Shown here in pieces: positions 34,233 through 42,697 of a DNA stretch of 64,000 bases (position 1 is the first letter of the stretch; each line of letters opens with the position of its first letter). Origin of the DNA: CAWJLS01 sp963843755. Its GTDB lineage: Bacteria > Acidobacteriota > Thermoanaerobaculia > Multivoradales > DATKCC01. The notes below the pieces were generated by a model. The model did no database searches. It was not told the origin of the DNA and saw nothing but the letters and a program-made list of their open reading frames with translations. The stretch covers positions 232,230-296,229 of the forward strand of contig CAWJLS010000003.1 in NCBI GenBank assembly GCA_963843755.1, in the 5' to 3' direction. The position numbers were made by a program, and so were the translations under genes.

Positions 34233-35123
34233 TCAAGGCGCCCAGATGCGGTAGCGAAGGCAGCCGCGGAGCCGCCCGAGCCGCCAGCCGAGCTGGGCCA
34301 ACCAGGCCGCGCGCCGGCTCGGCTGGAAGAGCTGATACCCGGTCAGCAGCAGCTTGAGCCACCGCGCCGGACCGGCCAGCGGCGACAGCCGGCCCATCCC
34401 TCGATCCCGGTAGCGCTTGCACATCAAGACGTTGTAGATGCCGAAGCGGTAGCTCTGGCGCGCCAGCGCCCCGGTGCCGGCGCGATAGCGGATGTGGACC
34501 ACGGCGTCCGGCACCGAGACGAGCTCGGTGCCGGCGAGCTGGATACGCCAGCAGTAGTCGGTGTCCTCGAGCGCCGGCAGGCCTTCGTCGTACCCCCCGA
34601 TCGCCTGGTGGAGCAGCCGGCGCACGCCCAGGCTGCTCCCTCCCGCATGGGGCCGGAAGCGCGGGTAGGTGTACGGGATCAGTCCGTCGCGCTGCGGGTT
34701 GTTTCGGGCGGCGGCGACGTCCGGCGGGTTGAGCAGCTCGGCATCGTAGCGGGCGGCGACGAAGTCGTGCCGCTCGAGCGCCTCCCCCATCGCCCTGAGC
34801 CACCCCTCCCCGACCCGATCGTCGGCGTCCGTGAACAGCAGCGCCTCGCCAGACGCCACCTCCGCCGCCCGGTTCTTGGCGTGGCCGGGCCCCCGGCGGT
34901 CGGACGCGTCGAGCACCCGCAGCGCCGGCAGACGGCCGCGGAAGCGCTCCGCCACCTCCCGGCTGGCGTCGGTCGAGCCGTTGTCAGCGACGATCACCTC
35001 CCACGGTCCGTCCCAGGACTGGCTCGCGAGCGCTTCGAGCTGCTCGCCGAGGGTCGCCTCGGCGTCGAAGCACGGGATGATCACGCTCAACGAGAGCGGG
35101 GGGGGGTTCGAGGCGGCGGACAT
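34233..35123 (-). CDS. Family 2 glycosyltransferase
   Basis: The 296 residues contain the GT-A core: SVIIPCFDAEATLGEQLEAL, VIVADNGSTDASREVAE, RGPGHAKNRAAEVASGEAL, FTDADDRVGEGWL, and GGYDEGLPALEDTDYCWR (the ED base). The C-terminal 70 residues are basic with amphipathic segments that may touch the membrane. The ATG at 35123 is preferred over a TTG at 35144 because an extended -10, TGCTAACCT (35135-35143), lies 11 bases upstream of it. Convergent with the methyltransferase at 33305. Confidence 0.85.
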   Translation of the reverse strand: MSAASNPPPLSLSVIIPCFDAEATLGEQLEALASQSWDGPWEVIVADNGSTDASREVAERFRGRLPALRVLDASDRRGPGHAKNRAAEVASGEALLFTDADDRVGEGWLRAMGEALERHDFVAARYDAELLNPPDVAAARNNPQRDGLIPYTYPRFRPHAGGSSLGVRRLLHQAIGGYDEGLPALEDTDYCWRIQLAGTELVSVPDAVVHIRYRAGTGALARQSYRFGIYNVLMCKRYRDRGMGRLSPLAGPARWLKLLLTGYQLFQPSRRAAWLAQLGWRLGRLRGCLRYRIWAP

Positions 35124-35453
35124 GGGCGGCGCAAAGGTTAGCAACCTCCCGGCGGATCGCGCCAGCAGTGCCGCGACCGGTCGGCTCGGGCCCTGCCACG
35201 CCCGCTTGGCCGCCGTCGTCCGCCGCGTGCCGCCTCACCGCGGGCACTCCCGACTCACGAGACTCGCGCGACTCGGCGATCCACCCCCGAGTCGCGGCAC
35301 AAAGCCCCTCGATGCCCCTGTGTGCTCCTCTATGCCCCTTGGAGCCCCTCTATGCTAGGTTCCCCGAGCCGGTCGTCCCGCCCGATACCCGACGACCGGC
35401 GTCCCGACAACCGCCTCGCCTTCGCAACCGATCGCGAACGACCGCAGACGCCC
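35124..35453. other. 330-base divergent intergenic region with a hairpin and a 20-bp-period repeat
   Basis: No gene was found here. It holds the minus-strand -10 for the GT2 gene (35135-35140) and a 10-bp stem with 10-base loop (CGCGACTCGG at 35267-35276 with CCGAGTCGCG at 35287-35296). Three direct repeats (35304-35363) end in the deacetylase -10. The deacetylase leader would be about 90 bases. Confidence 0.5.
35304..35363 (+). repeat. Three direct repeats of exactly 20-bp period overlapping a -10 box
   Basis: Copies start at 35304, 35324 and 35344 and share GCcCCTCtATGCccc. In the third copy the sequence changes to TATGCTAGGTT, an extended -10 box. Two helical turns per repeat would place bound proteins on one DNA face. 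Confidence 0.45.
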
Positions 35454-36257
35454 ATGACCGCGACGCGCTCACTCCCCCGGTGGTTGGCCAAGGGCTCGCC
35501 CCTCCGGGAGCGGGTCAAGGACTGGGTAGCGGCGAGCGCGCGTCCCCCGTTCCTGGGCACCCTGGTGCGGGTCGAGACCGAGGTGCCGGCGGTCGCCCTG
35601 ACCTTCGACGACGGCCCGAACCCGGAAGCCACGCCGCGGCTGCTCGACCTGTTCGCGGCCCACGGCGCCCGCGCCACCTTCTTCATGGTCGGCAAGTCGG
35701 CCCGCCGCCACGCCGACCTGGCCGAGAGGGCCGCAGCGGAAGGCCACGCCCTGGGCAACCACACCTGGGACCACCAGTCGATGCCGCTCCTCTCCCGCCG
35801 GGGCCGCCGGACCCAGCTCCGCTGGTGCCAGGAGGCGCTGCCGGTCCCCTCGCCGCCGGACGGCGTGGGCACCGGCCCGCCCCGCCTCTTCCGGCCGCCC
35901 TGGGGACACCAGAGCCTCGCCAGCCGGCTCGACGCCGCGCGCCTCGGCTTCCAGGTCATCGCCTGGGACGTGATGGCGGAGGACTGGCGCGGCGACGGTG
36001 CCGACACCCTGGCCGAGCGCATGGAGGCGAAGATTCGGCCGGGGAGCATCGTCGTCCTCCACGACGCCCTCTACGCCACCGACGCCGAGGCGCACCGCGA
36101 CCGGGAGCCGGTGATCGCGGCGGTGGCCCGCCTGCTCGAACGCCTGGGCGAGCGCTACCGGTTCGTCACCGTGCCGGAGCTGATGACGCTCGGGCGCCCG
36201 CGCTACTGGCACTGGTACAAACCGTCGGACCTGGACTGGCTCCACCGCCAGATCTGA
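35454..36257 (+). CDS. Polysaccharide deacetylase (NodB homology domain, CE4)
   Basis: Removes N- or O-acetyl groups from glycans with a bound metal. The 267 residues have the CE4 motifs: TFDDGPNPEATPRLLD (motif 1, catalytic Asp-Asp), GNHTWDHQSMP (motif 2, His-x-x-x-His), RLFRPPWGHQS (motif 3), and IVVLHDAL with the late His. No clear signal peptide is seen, so a cytoplasmic lipid-linked or nucleotide-sugar-derived substrate is possible. ATG at 35454; the open frame continues upstream through repeats without homology. It runs with the GT39-like gene 30 bases downstream. Confidence 0.88.
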   Translation: MTATRSLPRWLAKGSPLRERVKDWVAASARPPFLGTLVRVETEVPAVALTFDDGPNPEATPRLLDLFAAHGARATFFMVGKSARRHADLAERAAAEGHALGNHTWDHQSMPLLSRRGRRTQLRWCQEALPVPSPPDGVGTGPPRLFRPPWGHQSLASRLDAARLGFQVIAWDVMAEDWRGDGADTLAERMEAKIRPGSIVVLHDALYATDAEAHRDREPVIAAVARLLERLGERYRFVTVPELMTLGRPRYWHWYKPSDLDWLHRQI

Positions 36258-36287
36258 GGCCACCGAAGCCCTTCTCCCCCCCACGCT

Positions 36288-38249
36288 GTGACCACACCCG
36301 ATCCGACGACCGCGCCGCGCCCCGGGGCCCCGCGTCTCAACCAGAAGCCGGACCGGGAGCCGGGCCAGAAACCGGACCGGGCGCCGGACCGGGAGTCGCC
36401 GCCCACGAGACCCCGGAGCGCCTGGCTGTCCCGGCTCTCCTGGCTCGTGCTGGGCGCCCTGCTCGCGGCGACCCTGGCCGGCACTCTGACGTTCGACCGC
36501 GGCACCTGGCCCGGCCTGGTCGGCGACGAGGCGACCTACCTGATGCAGGCCCAGAGCCTGGCGTTCGACGGCGACCTGCACTACGACGCCGGCGACTACC
36601 GGCGTTTCGTCGGCCTGTGGCACACACCGCCCGAAGGGCTGATCCTCCAGAGCGACGACGACGGCGCCACCATCTCGTTCGGCAAGCCGTCGTTCTACGC
36701 CATCGCGATCGCGCCGTTCGTCCGCCTCGCCCCGGTGCGCGGTCCGTTCGTCGCCAACGCCCTGCTGCTCGCCCTGGCCGGGGTGGCGGCTGCCCTGGCG
36801 CTCCGCCGCCGGATCGGGCCCGCCGCGCCGCTCTGGGTCGCCGCCTTCCTCTTCGCGTCGGTGACCTTCGCCTACGTCTTCTGGGCCCATGCGGACCTCT
36901 TCCTGATGGTCCTGGCGGCGCTCGCCCTGGCCCTGGCGTTCGGCGAACGGCCCGGCGAGGCGGGCGCCGGTTCGGGCTCCCGTGAGGGTTCCCCGGAGGG
37001 CCTCGACTGGAGCCTGCTCCGCTGGGCGGGCGCCGGCGCCCTGCTCGCGCCGATCGCCCTGTCGCGACCGTTCTACGCCACCCTCTACCTGCCGGTCGCC
37101 CTGCGCGCCGCCGCCTCCCTGCGCGGCGCGCCCGGACGGCGTCGGTGGCCCCGCGTCGCCGCCCTGGCCGCCGGCGCGGCGCTGGTCGCGCTGCCGGCAG
37201 TCGGAATCAGCCTGACCCTCCACGGCCACTGGACCAGCTACAGCGGTGAGCGGATGGGCTTCTACTCCTACACGGGGTTCCCCGGCGTCGACTTTCCCGC
37301 CGCCGAGTGGGCCGGCCGGCTGGCCCAGCGGGGCGGCGCGGGCTCCTGGGCCGCGGCCCGGAGCTTCAAGATCCCCGTGCTACCGCGGGTCACCGCCTGG
37401 AACGCGCTCTACTTCCTCGCCGGCCGGGACGTGGGGTTGCTGCCGTACTACCTGCCCCTTCTCCTGGGGCTGGCCGCCTTCCGCCCCGGCCGGGGACGGT
37501 GGGCGCTGCTGGTGGCCATCGCCGCCACCGCCGCCTGCTTCCTCTACGTCCGTCCGTTCAACTTCTACGGCGGCGGCGGCTCGATCGCCAACCGCTACGT
37601 CCTGCCGGTCTACCCGGCGTTCTGGTTCCTGGCCGCGGCGGTCGAGGGTCGCTGGAGGCGATCGTGGGCCGTCGCCGCGCCCGTGGTGGTCGCGCTGGCG
37701 GCGGCCCCCTTCCTGCTCCCCCTGTGGAGCGCCCCCCGGGCCTACCCCCACCTGCCGGGCGGCGGCTACCGGTACCTGTCGCCGGCGGCCCGCTGGCTGC
37801 TCCCGTACGAGACCACCCTCGACCACCTCAAGCCGTCGGGCCACGAGGACGTGCGCCGCGACGGCCTGTGGATCAAGAGCCTCGGCCCGGAGCTCGACCC
37901 GGACGCCCCGGGAGGCTGGCTCGCGATGAGCCCCGGCCCCCACGGGGGAGCGACCGGCGAGCTGCTGGTGGGGTCGCCCCGCCGGCTGCGCCTCCTGCGG
38001 ATCGAGTTCGCCCCGCCCGGCCCGGAGCGGGTCGAGGTCGAGGGCTGCTCCGTGGAGCCGGCGGTCCTGCCGTCGGCGGGCGGCAGCGCCTTCCTGCTGA
38101 CCCCTGCGGCGCCCCGCGCCCGCCACCGCATGTGGTGGACCGACCGGCCGGTCTGGCTCTATCGCTGGGTGATCGCCGTCCCGCCGGGCCAGGTCTCCTC
38201 CGGCGAGCCGGTGCGCTTCCGCCTGGTGCCGTCGCCGCCGGCCGAGTGA
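36288..38249 (+). CDS. GT39-like polytopic membrane glycosyltransferase (second paralogue)
   Basis: The 653 residues match the 819-residue protein at 17865-20324 in layout: an acidic first loop (LVGDEATYLMQAQSLAFDGD), SFGKPSFYAIAIAPFVRL, about ten membrane helices, and NFYGGGGSIANRYVLPVYP. The C-terminal soluble part is shorter (about 170 residues). The first 45 residues are a QKPDREPGQKPDRAPDRE low-complexity run from short DNA repeats (36340-36400). The conserved Asp-Glu of the first loop fits the polyprenyl-phosphate-sugar-using GT-C fold. GTG at 36288. A terminator follows. Confidence 0.75.
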   Translation: MTTPDPTTAPRPGAPRLNQKPDREPGQKPDRAPDRESPPTRPRSAWLSRLSWLVLGALLAATLAGTLTFDRGTWPGLVGDEATYLMQAQSLAFDGDLHYDAGDYRRFVGLWHTPPEGLILQSDDDGATISFGKPSFYAIAIAPFVRLAPVRGPFVANALLLALAGVAAALALRRRIGPAAPLWVAAFLFASVTFAYVFWAHADLFLMVLAALALALAFGERPGEAGAGSGSREGSPEGLDWSLLRWAGAGALLAPIALSRPFYATLYLPVALRAAASLRGAPGRRRWPRVAALAAGAALVALPAVGISLTLHGHWTSYSGERMGFYSYTGFPGVDFPAAEWAGRLAQRGGAGSWAAARSFKIPVLPRVTAWNALYFLAGRDVGLLPYYLPLLLGLAAFRPGRGRWALLVAIAATAACFLYVRPFNFYGGGGSIANRYVLPVYPAFWFLAAAVEGRWRRSWAVAAPVVVALAAAPFLLPLWSAPRAYPHLPGGGYRYLSPAARWLLPYETTLDHLKPSGHEDVRRDGLWIKSLGPELDPDAPGGWLAMSPGPHGGATGELLVGSPRRLRLLRIEFAPPGPERVEVEGCSVEPAVLPSAGGSAFLLTPAAPRARHRMWWTDRPVWLYRWVIAVPPGQVSSGEPVRFRLVPSPPAE

Positions 38250-38260
38250 CGCCTGGCAAG

Positions 38261-38290
38261 GCCTCCCGGCTCCCCGGTCGGGAGGCTTTC
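38261..38290 (+). terminator. Rho-independent terminator after the GT39-like gene
   Basis: GCCTCCCG pairs with CGGGAGGC around a 10-base loop, followed by TTTC. The T-tract is short. It is followed at once by a copy of the intergenic hairpin repeat. Confidence 0.5.
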
Positions 38291-38337
38291 CCCGCGGAGG
38301 GGGGAAAGGGATCGAAGTTTCTTTGGGGGGGAGATCA
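38288..38337 (-). repeat. Intergenic GC-rich hairpin repeat, copy C
   Basis: Read on the minus strand: GATCTCCCCCCCAAAG, then TTCGATCCCTTTCCCC and a CTTTCCCC/GGGGAAAG hairpin. It matches copy A in order and spacing, with a small variable stretch. It touches the stop codon of the minus-strand methyltransferase. Confidence 0.55.
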
Positions 38338-39273
38338 GGGACCGATTCGGCGGTACCAGATCGACCCGGCGTGGGTGTCGTAGTCCGACGACGCCACCGG
38401 CCGGTAGTCGGGCATGGTCCGCGCCAGGAACGGCTCGTCCTCGTGGCGGAGGATCGACGGCGCCAGCAAGATCTCGAACTCCCGGTTGAAGGCCAGGAAA
38501 GCCTGGAGCAGCATCGCCTCGGTCCACACCATGGGCCACTTGGCCCGGACCACGTACTCCTCGGCCGGGAACGGCGTGTTGTAGGGGAAGTGGATGTCGT
38601 GGCTGTGGACGACGACCCCGGGGGCGACGCGCGGCAGCAGCTCGAGGTAGAGGTGGGGTACGTCGCCGCCGACCTTGACCACGTGGGTCGAGTCGATGAA
38701 CAGCAGGTCGCCGTCCTCGAGCCGCTCCACCTCCGCCGGGTCGAGATCCTGGACCTCCCGCCGCAGCACCGACACCCCGGGCAGGCCGGCCACCCGGTCG
38801 CCGGAGTACGGGTCGACGCAGGTGATCTCCCCGGGCGAGCCGTCGGACCGGTTCCGCTCGAGCGCCCGGGTCATGTAGAAGGTCGAGAGGCCGGAGCCGA
38901 CCTCCAGGATGCGCCGCGGCCCGAACTCACGCACGGAGAGATAGAGCAGCCGGGCGTCCAGGTGGGTGAACCCGGGGCCGTACCCCAGCCCTTTGGCCTC
39001 CTCGTAGGGGGGCAGGTCGGCGAGCTCGGCGCCGTGGGCCGCGACCAGTCGTTCGAGGCGCGCCCGCATGGCCGCGCTGTCCCACTTCACCCCCGCCATG
39101 GCGCTCGGCCGGTCCCAGCGCTCCCGGGTGCGCAGCAGCTCGGCGCGGACCGGCAGGGGCGAGTAGTAGTCCCGGCTGCGGGCGACGTTCGCGCCGACGG
39201 CGGCCGTAGCGTCGAGCGCCATCCGGTGGAGCCGGCGGTAGAGCCGGCGCAGGGGGTTCTTGGTCGCGGGCAC
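38335..39273 (-). CDS. Class I SAM-dependent methyltransferase (Methyltransf_24-like)
   Basis: The 312 residues hold motif I as ILEVGSGLSTFYMTRAL (about 140-156), ITCVDPYSGDRVAGL, and GDLLFIDSTHVVKVGGDVPHLYLELLPRVAPGVVVHSHDI in three segments typical of cephalosporin-hydroxylase or macrocin O-methyltransferase relatives. The N-terminus is basic. GTG at 39273 is chosen because the upstream epimerase ends at 39284 and GAGG lies 8 bases before it. It probably O-methylates a sugar; the acceptor is unknown. Confidence 0.8.
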   Translation of the reverse strand: MPATKNPLRRLYRRLHRMALDATAAVGANVARSRDYYSPLPVRAELLRTRERWDRPSAMAGVKWDSAAMRARLERLVAAHGAELADLPPYEEAKGLGYGPGFTHLDARLLYLSVREFGPRRILEVGSGLSTFYMTRALERNRSDGSPGEITCVDPYSGDRVAGLPGVSVLRREVQDLDPAEVERLEDGDLLFIDSTHVVKVGGDVPHLYLELLPRVAPGVVVHSHDIHFPYNTPFPAEEYVVRAKWPMVWTEAMLLQAFLAFNREFEILLAPSILRHEDEPFLARTMPDYRPVASSDYDTHAGSIWYRRIGP

Positions 39274-39283
39274 GCGGGCAGCC

Positions 39284-40354
39284 TCAGCCGGCGGTGGCGG
39301 CCGCCTGCCAGCGCAGGTCGCGCGACAGGCGGTCGGCCGCCAGCAGGCGCTGGATGGTGGCGAGCCGCTTGTAGGACGGGCCGTCGAAGTCCTCACGGCT
39401 CAGCCCGATGCGGCAGTAGGCCTCGTAGAGCTCCCGGGCGGTCCGGCGGACCGTCCAGCGGGCGGCGAACCCGGGCAGCCCGCGCTCGATCTTGCCGAAG
39501 TCGACCCGGTAGGTGCGCTTGTCCGGCCCCGCGCCCTCGGCGATCTCCACCTCGCAGCCGGGCACCGTCTCCGCGACGATCTCGGCCAGCTCGCGGATGC
39601 GGAAGTTCTCGTCCGTCCGGCCGACGTTGAACGCCTGGTCGTGAATGGTCTCCCGCGGCGCGGCGAGAACCGCGAGGAAGGCCTGCGAGATGTCCTCGAT
39701 GTGAACCAGCGGACGCCACGGGCTGCCGTCCGAGAGCAGCCGGACCTTGCCGGTGGTGTGGGCCCAGCCGACCAGGTTGTTGAGCACCAGGTCGAGGCGC
39801 AGGCGGGGCGAGACGCCGCAGGCGGTGGCGTTGCGCAGGTAGGTCGGGCTGAACCCGTCGTCGGCCATCGCTCCGAGCGCCTCCTCCATCCGCACCTTGG
39901 AGCGGCCGTAGGGGGTGACCGGGTTGAACGCCGCGGTTTCGTCGAGCAGGGCGTCGCCGGCGGCCCCGTAGGTGCTGCACGAGGAGGCGAAGACGAACCG
40001 CTCGACCCCGGCCTCCTTGGCCAACCGGGCGAAACGGATCGAGGCGCGCTCGTTGATCTCCACCGTCAGGTCCGGGTCGATGTCGCCCAGCGGGTCGTTC
40101 GACAGCCCGGCCAGGTGGATCACCGCGTCGATCCCTTCGAGGTCGTCGAAGTCGGCGCGCTCCACGTCGCGCAGATCCTTCTCCACCTCCCGGACCCGCC
40201 CCCTGCCTTCGGCCTGGAAGTCGAGCGGCGGACCGAAATCGCAGCCGGCGAAGAGGTCGGTGTCGAGGCCGACGACCTCGTGCTCCGTCTCGAGCAGCAT
40301 GGGGATGAGCACGGCGCCGATGTAGCCGCGGTGTCCGGTGACCAGAACGCGCAT
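39284..40354 (-). CDS. NAD-dependent sugar epimerase/dehydratase (extended SDR)
   Basis: The 356 residues open with MRVLVTGHRGYIGAVLIPML, the Rossmann motif, then AVIHLAGLSNDPLGDID, FASSCSTYGAAGD and TPYGRSKVRMEEAL (catalytic Ser/Thr, Tyr and Lys), and NVGRTDENFRIREL. This subtype is commonly found beside rfbF, rfbC and C-methyltransferase genes in CDP-sugar clusters, although here it lies 36 kb away. ATG at 40354 has CAGGAG 6 bases upstream and a candidate -10 (TAGCCT, 40407-40412 minus). It leads the unit with the methyltransferase. Confidence 0.85.
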   Translation of the reverse strand: MRVLVTGHRGYIGAVLIPMLLETEHEVVGLDTDLFAGCDFGPPLDFQAEGRGRVREVEKDLRDVERADFDDLEGIDAVIHLAGLSNDPLGDIDPDLTVEINERASIRFARLAKEAGVERFVFASSCSTYGAAGDALLDETAAFNPVTPYGRSKVRMEEALGAMADDGFSPTYLRNATACGVSPRLRLDLVLNNLVGWAHTTGKVRLLSDGSPWRPLVHIEDISQAFLAVLAAPRETIHDQAFNVGRTDENFRIRELAEIVAETVPGCEVEIAEGAGPDKRTYRVDFGKIERGLPGFAARWTVRRTARELYEAYCRIGLSREDFDGPSYKRLATIQRLLAADRLSRDLRWQAAATAG

Positions 40355-40443
40355 GGGAATCTCCTGGGTGGATCGTGCGGGAGCCTCGCCCGCCTCGTTG
40401 GGGCGGAGGCTAGCGCATCGACCCCGTTCGAACAAGGCGGCCC

Positions 40444-42144
40444 TCAGCCGCGCTCGATCATCAGCCGGTGGTACTCGTCCGCCGTCTCCGGCATCGGCTC
40501 GATGCCCAGCTCGGTCCGCAGGAGGAGGCTCAGGCGCTCGTACTGGCGGCGCACCAGGTCACGGCGGCCGCGGGCCGCGTAGAGGCCCATGAGGGCGACG
40601 TGGACCTTCTCCTCGAGCGGATCGTCCACCAGCAGGGCGCGGTAGGCGTCGAGCGCCTCGTCGGCCCGTCCCAGGCGTTCGGAGGTGCGGCCCAGGTCGA
40701 GCAGAAACCCCAGGTGGCGACGCTGGATCCGCTCGCGGCGACGGACCGCCCACGGGTCGTATGTGCCTTCGAGCAGCGGCCCCCGGTAGAGCCGCCACGC
40801 CGCCTGCCATCGCTCCACCGCCTCCGCGTCCCGGCCGGCGGTCGCGAGCGCCTCCCCCTCCTCCACCAGGCGCACCAGCTCCTCCCCGTCGATCCACCAC
40901 TCCACCCGCGGATCGAGGGTGTAGAGGCCGTCGTGGTAGAGCAGCAGCTCGGCCCGGTCGTCCCTGCCCCTCCCCACCGTGGCGCCCCCCCGCAGGTTGC
41001 GCCGCAGGTGGCTGAGGGTCGGGTGGAAGTTGCGCTCGATGACCTCCCGGTCCTCTTCCGGCCAGACCGCCTCCACCAGCTCCTCGCGCAGAGCGCTCCG
41101 CTCCGCCGAGGTCGCCAGGTAGGCGAGCATCCGGAGCCCCCGCTTGAGGGTGAAGCGGACCGGCTGCCAGGTGCCGTCCTCATCCAGGCGGTCGACCTCC
41201 GGGTGGCCGAGGAGCCGGAGACGGAAGCGCGCGACCGGCGCCTCCTCGCTCCTGGCGGAACCGGTGGGGCCGGCGGAACTCGCGGGCGTGGTGAGCCCGG
41301 CCGGAGCCTGCCGTCGGACCCCGGTCCGCCCGCGCGCCGACTGCCGCTCCCGCGCCAGGAGAGCGGCGAGCGGCGCCGGCGGCCGGAGCCTGCCGTCCGT
41401 CCCGTCGAGCAGCAGGCCACGGCCCTCGGTGAGGCGCCACACCACGTCCGCGGGAGCGCCCGCAAGGTCGGCGAGGGCGGCGCGCTCCTCCTCGCCGAGC
41501 TCGGCCAGCACCTCCAAGCGCAGGAAGTCGGCGACCGCTGGAATCTCTATCAGCGACGCGACCCCGTCAGGGCTCACTGGGCCTCCATCCGTCGCCGCCC
41601 TGGCGGCCAGGACGAGCACCCGCCACCACCCGTCGCTCCACTCGGCCCAGCGACGAACCTCCTCGGGAGAGAGCTCTCCCCCCGTCTCCTCCCGCCAGAG
41701 CGCCGCGACCTCGTCCGGACGGAGGGCCAGCTCTCGCGGCGTGACGAGGGCGCGCAGGACGTTCCCCGCGGCAGGCCGCTCCGCCGTCGCCACCACCAGC
41801 CTGGCGCCCGCCGGCACCGCCTCTGTCAGCGCCCGGAGGACCTTGTCCGCCTCCTTCCCCTCGAGAGGCCCTCCCCGGCCACGACCCGGGCAGACAAGGA
41901 GCACACCGCCGTCTCGTCCGGCCGGCGCTCGGGCCGGCGCTCGCACCGCGGCGCGGACCGCCTCCCCCGCCGCGGCCTCGCTCGCCAACGCCTCCGGCGC
42001 CAGCCCCACCGCCGTATCGCGGTCGAGCAGCGCCGCGAGCAACGCCGCCCGTCCGCTCCCCGGCCACCCCAACACCTCGACCACCGGAGCCTCGAGCTCG
42101 TCGATCAAGCGGAGCAGGCGCGGGATCTGTGGCGCGGCAGGCAC
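40444..42144 (-). CDS. BTAD-type (SARP-like) transcriptional regulator with degenerate N-terminal ATPase-like domain
   Basis: The 566 residues have an N-terminal half with a P-loop-like GWPGSGRAALLAALL (about 26-40) that lacks the Walker lysine, so it probably does not hydrolyse ATP. A winged-helix output domain follows (about 325-420: RFRLRLLGHPEVDRL, RGLRMLAYLATS, REELVEAVWPEED). The BTAD helices come last (WRLYRGPLLEGTYDPWAVRRRERIQ, LDAYRALLVDDPLEEKVHVALM). Such proteins bind direct or inverted repeats near -35 and activate transcription. GTG at 42144 lies 6 bases after TAGAGT, which adjoins a 14-bp palindrome. Its targets may be the glycan genes; this is inference. Confidence 0.8.
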   Translation of the reverse strand: MPAAPQIPRLLRLIDELEAPVVEVLGWPGSGRAALLAALLDRDTAVGLAPEALASEAAAGEAVRAAVRAPARAPAGRDGGVLLVCPGRGRGGPLEGKEADKVLRALTEAVPAGARLVVATAERPAAGNVLRALVTPRELALRPDEVAALWREETGGELSPEEVRRWAEWSDGWWRVLVLAARAATDGGPVSPDGVASLIEIPAVADFLRLEVLAELGEEERAALADLAGAPADVVWRLTEGRGLLLDGTDGRLRPPAPLAALLARERQSARGRTGVRRQAPAGLTTPASSAGPTGSARSEEAPVARFRLRLLGHPEVDRLDEDGTWQPVRFTLKRGLRMLAYLATSAERSALREELVEAVWPEEDREVIERNFHPTLSHLRRNLRGGATVGRGRDDRAELLLYHDGLYTLDPRVEWWIDGEELVRLVEEGEALATAGRDAEAVERWQAAWRLYRGPLLEGTYDPWAVRRRERIQRRHLGFLLDLGRTSERLGRADEALDAYRALLVDDPLEEKVHVALMGLYAARGRRDLVRRQYERLSLLLRTELGIEPMPETADEYHRLMIERG

Positions 42145-42150
42145 AGACCG

Positions 42151-42170
42151 ACTCTACTGGAAGCTTCCAG
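42151..42170 (-). promoter_or_regulatory. -10 box TAGAGT next to a perfect 14-bp palindrome (candidate autoregulatory operator)
   Basis: CTGGAAGCTTCCAG (42157-42170) is a perfect palindrome. On the minus strand it is followed immediately by TAGAGT (42156-42151) and after 6 bases by the regulator GTG. The palindrome thus occupies about -26 to -13 of a leaderless promoter. Confidence 0.5.
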
Positions 42171-42304
42171 GCTGCACCGGTCCGATCCCCCTGCCGTTGG
42201 ACCCGACGAAGGCCCTCGACCGGGCGTGGGGGCGCTGCCGGCGAAGCGACGACCGATCGGCCCAGGCGAGGAGGGCCGGACGGGAATCGAACGCTCTCCG
42301 ATCT

Positions 42305-42313
42305 TGGTATAAA
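42305..42313 (+). promoter_or_regulatory. Extended -10 box TGGTATAAA
   Basis: TGGTATAAA is the only near-consensus -10 between the regulator and the small membrane protein. It lies about 112 bases before the ATG at 42426. Confidence 0.4.
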
Positions 42314-42425
42314 GAGGCGGGGTGCGGGGTGACGCGGTCGGTCGCGCCTACCTCAGCCGCAGCCCCGGACCGGCACCGGCCGCGCGCCGCGCCGTCCGAC
42401 GCGATCACGACCCGATCGAACCTGC

Positions 42426-42632
42426 ATGACAGAAAGCTCCCACGAGTCAGGACCCTCCGACAAACCCGGCGGCCGCATGGGCCTGGGGATCGCCATCGGC
42501 GTCGCCCTCGGCGCAGGCATCGGCGTCATCACCGGCACCATGGCGGTGGCCGTCGCCAGCGGCGTCGCCCTGGGTGTCGGCCTCGGCGTCCTGCTCAGCA
42601 AGAACCCGACCCGCAGACGCCAGAGCGTGTAG
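42426..42632 (+). CDS. Small glycine-zipper membrane protein (68 aa)
   Basis: A hydrophilic head of about 16 residues is followed by two glycine-zipper hydrophobic segments (LGIAIGVALGAGIGVITG and VAVASGVALGVGLGVLLS) and a basic tail NPTRRRQSV. Glycine zippers mediate helix packing in membranes. Function is unknown. The ATG is supported by the upstream promoter and by the sharp composition change at residue 18. Confidence 0.6.
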   Translation: MTESSHESGPSDKPGGRMGLGIAIGVALGAGIGVITGTMAVAVASGVALGVGLGVLLSKNPTRRRQSV

Positions 42633-42633
42633 C

Positions 42634-42686
42634 CGGATCGCCCCCCCATCCCCGCGATCCGCTCCCCGCAGGGGATCGCGAGGACG
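42634..42686 (+). repeat. Intergenic GC-rich hairpin repeat, probable divergent copy E
   Basis: GGATCGCCCCCCCATCCCC is followed by GCGATCCGCTCCCC, a GCA loop and GGGGATCGCG. The order GGATC, C-run, GATCC, hairpin follows copy A but the arm sequence differs. It lies between convergent genes. Confidence 0.35.
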
Positions 42687-42697
42687 GTTGGAGTGCG

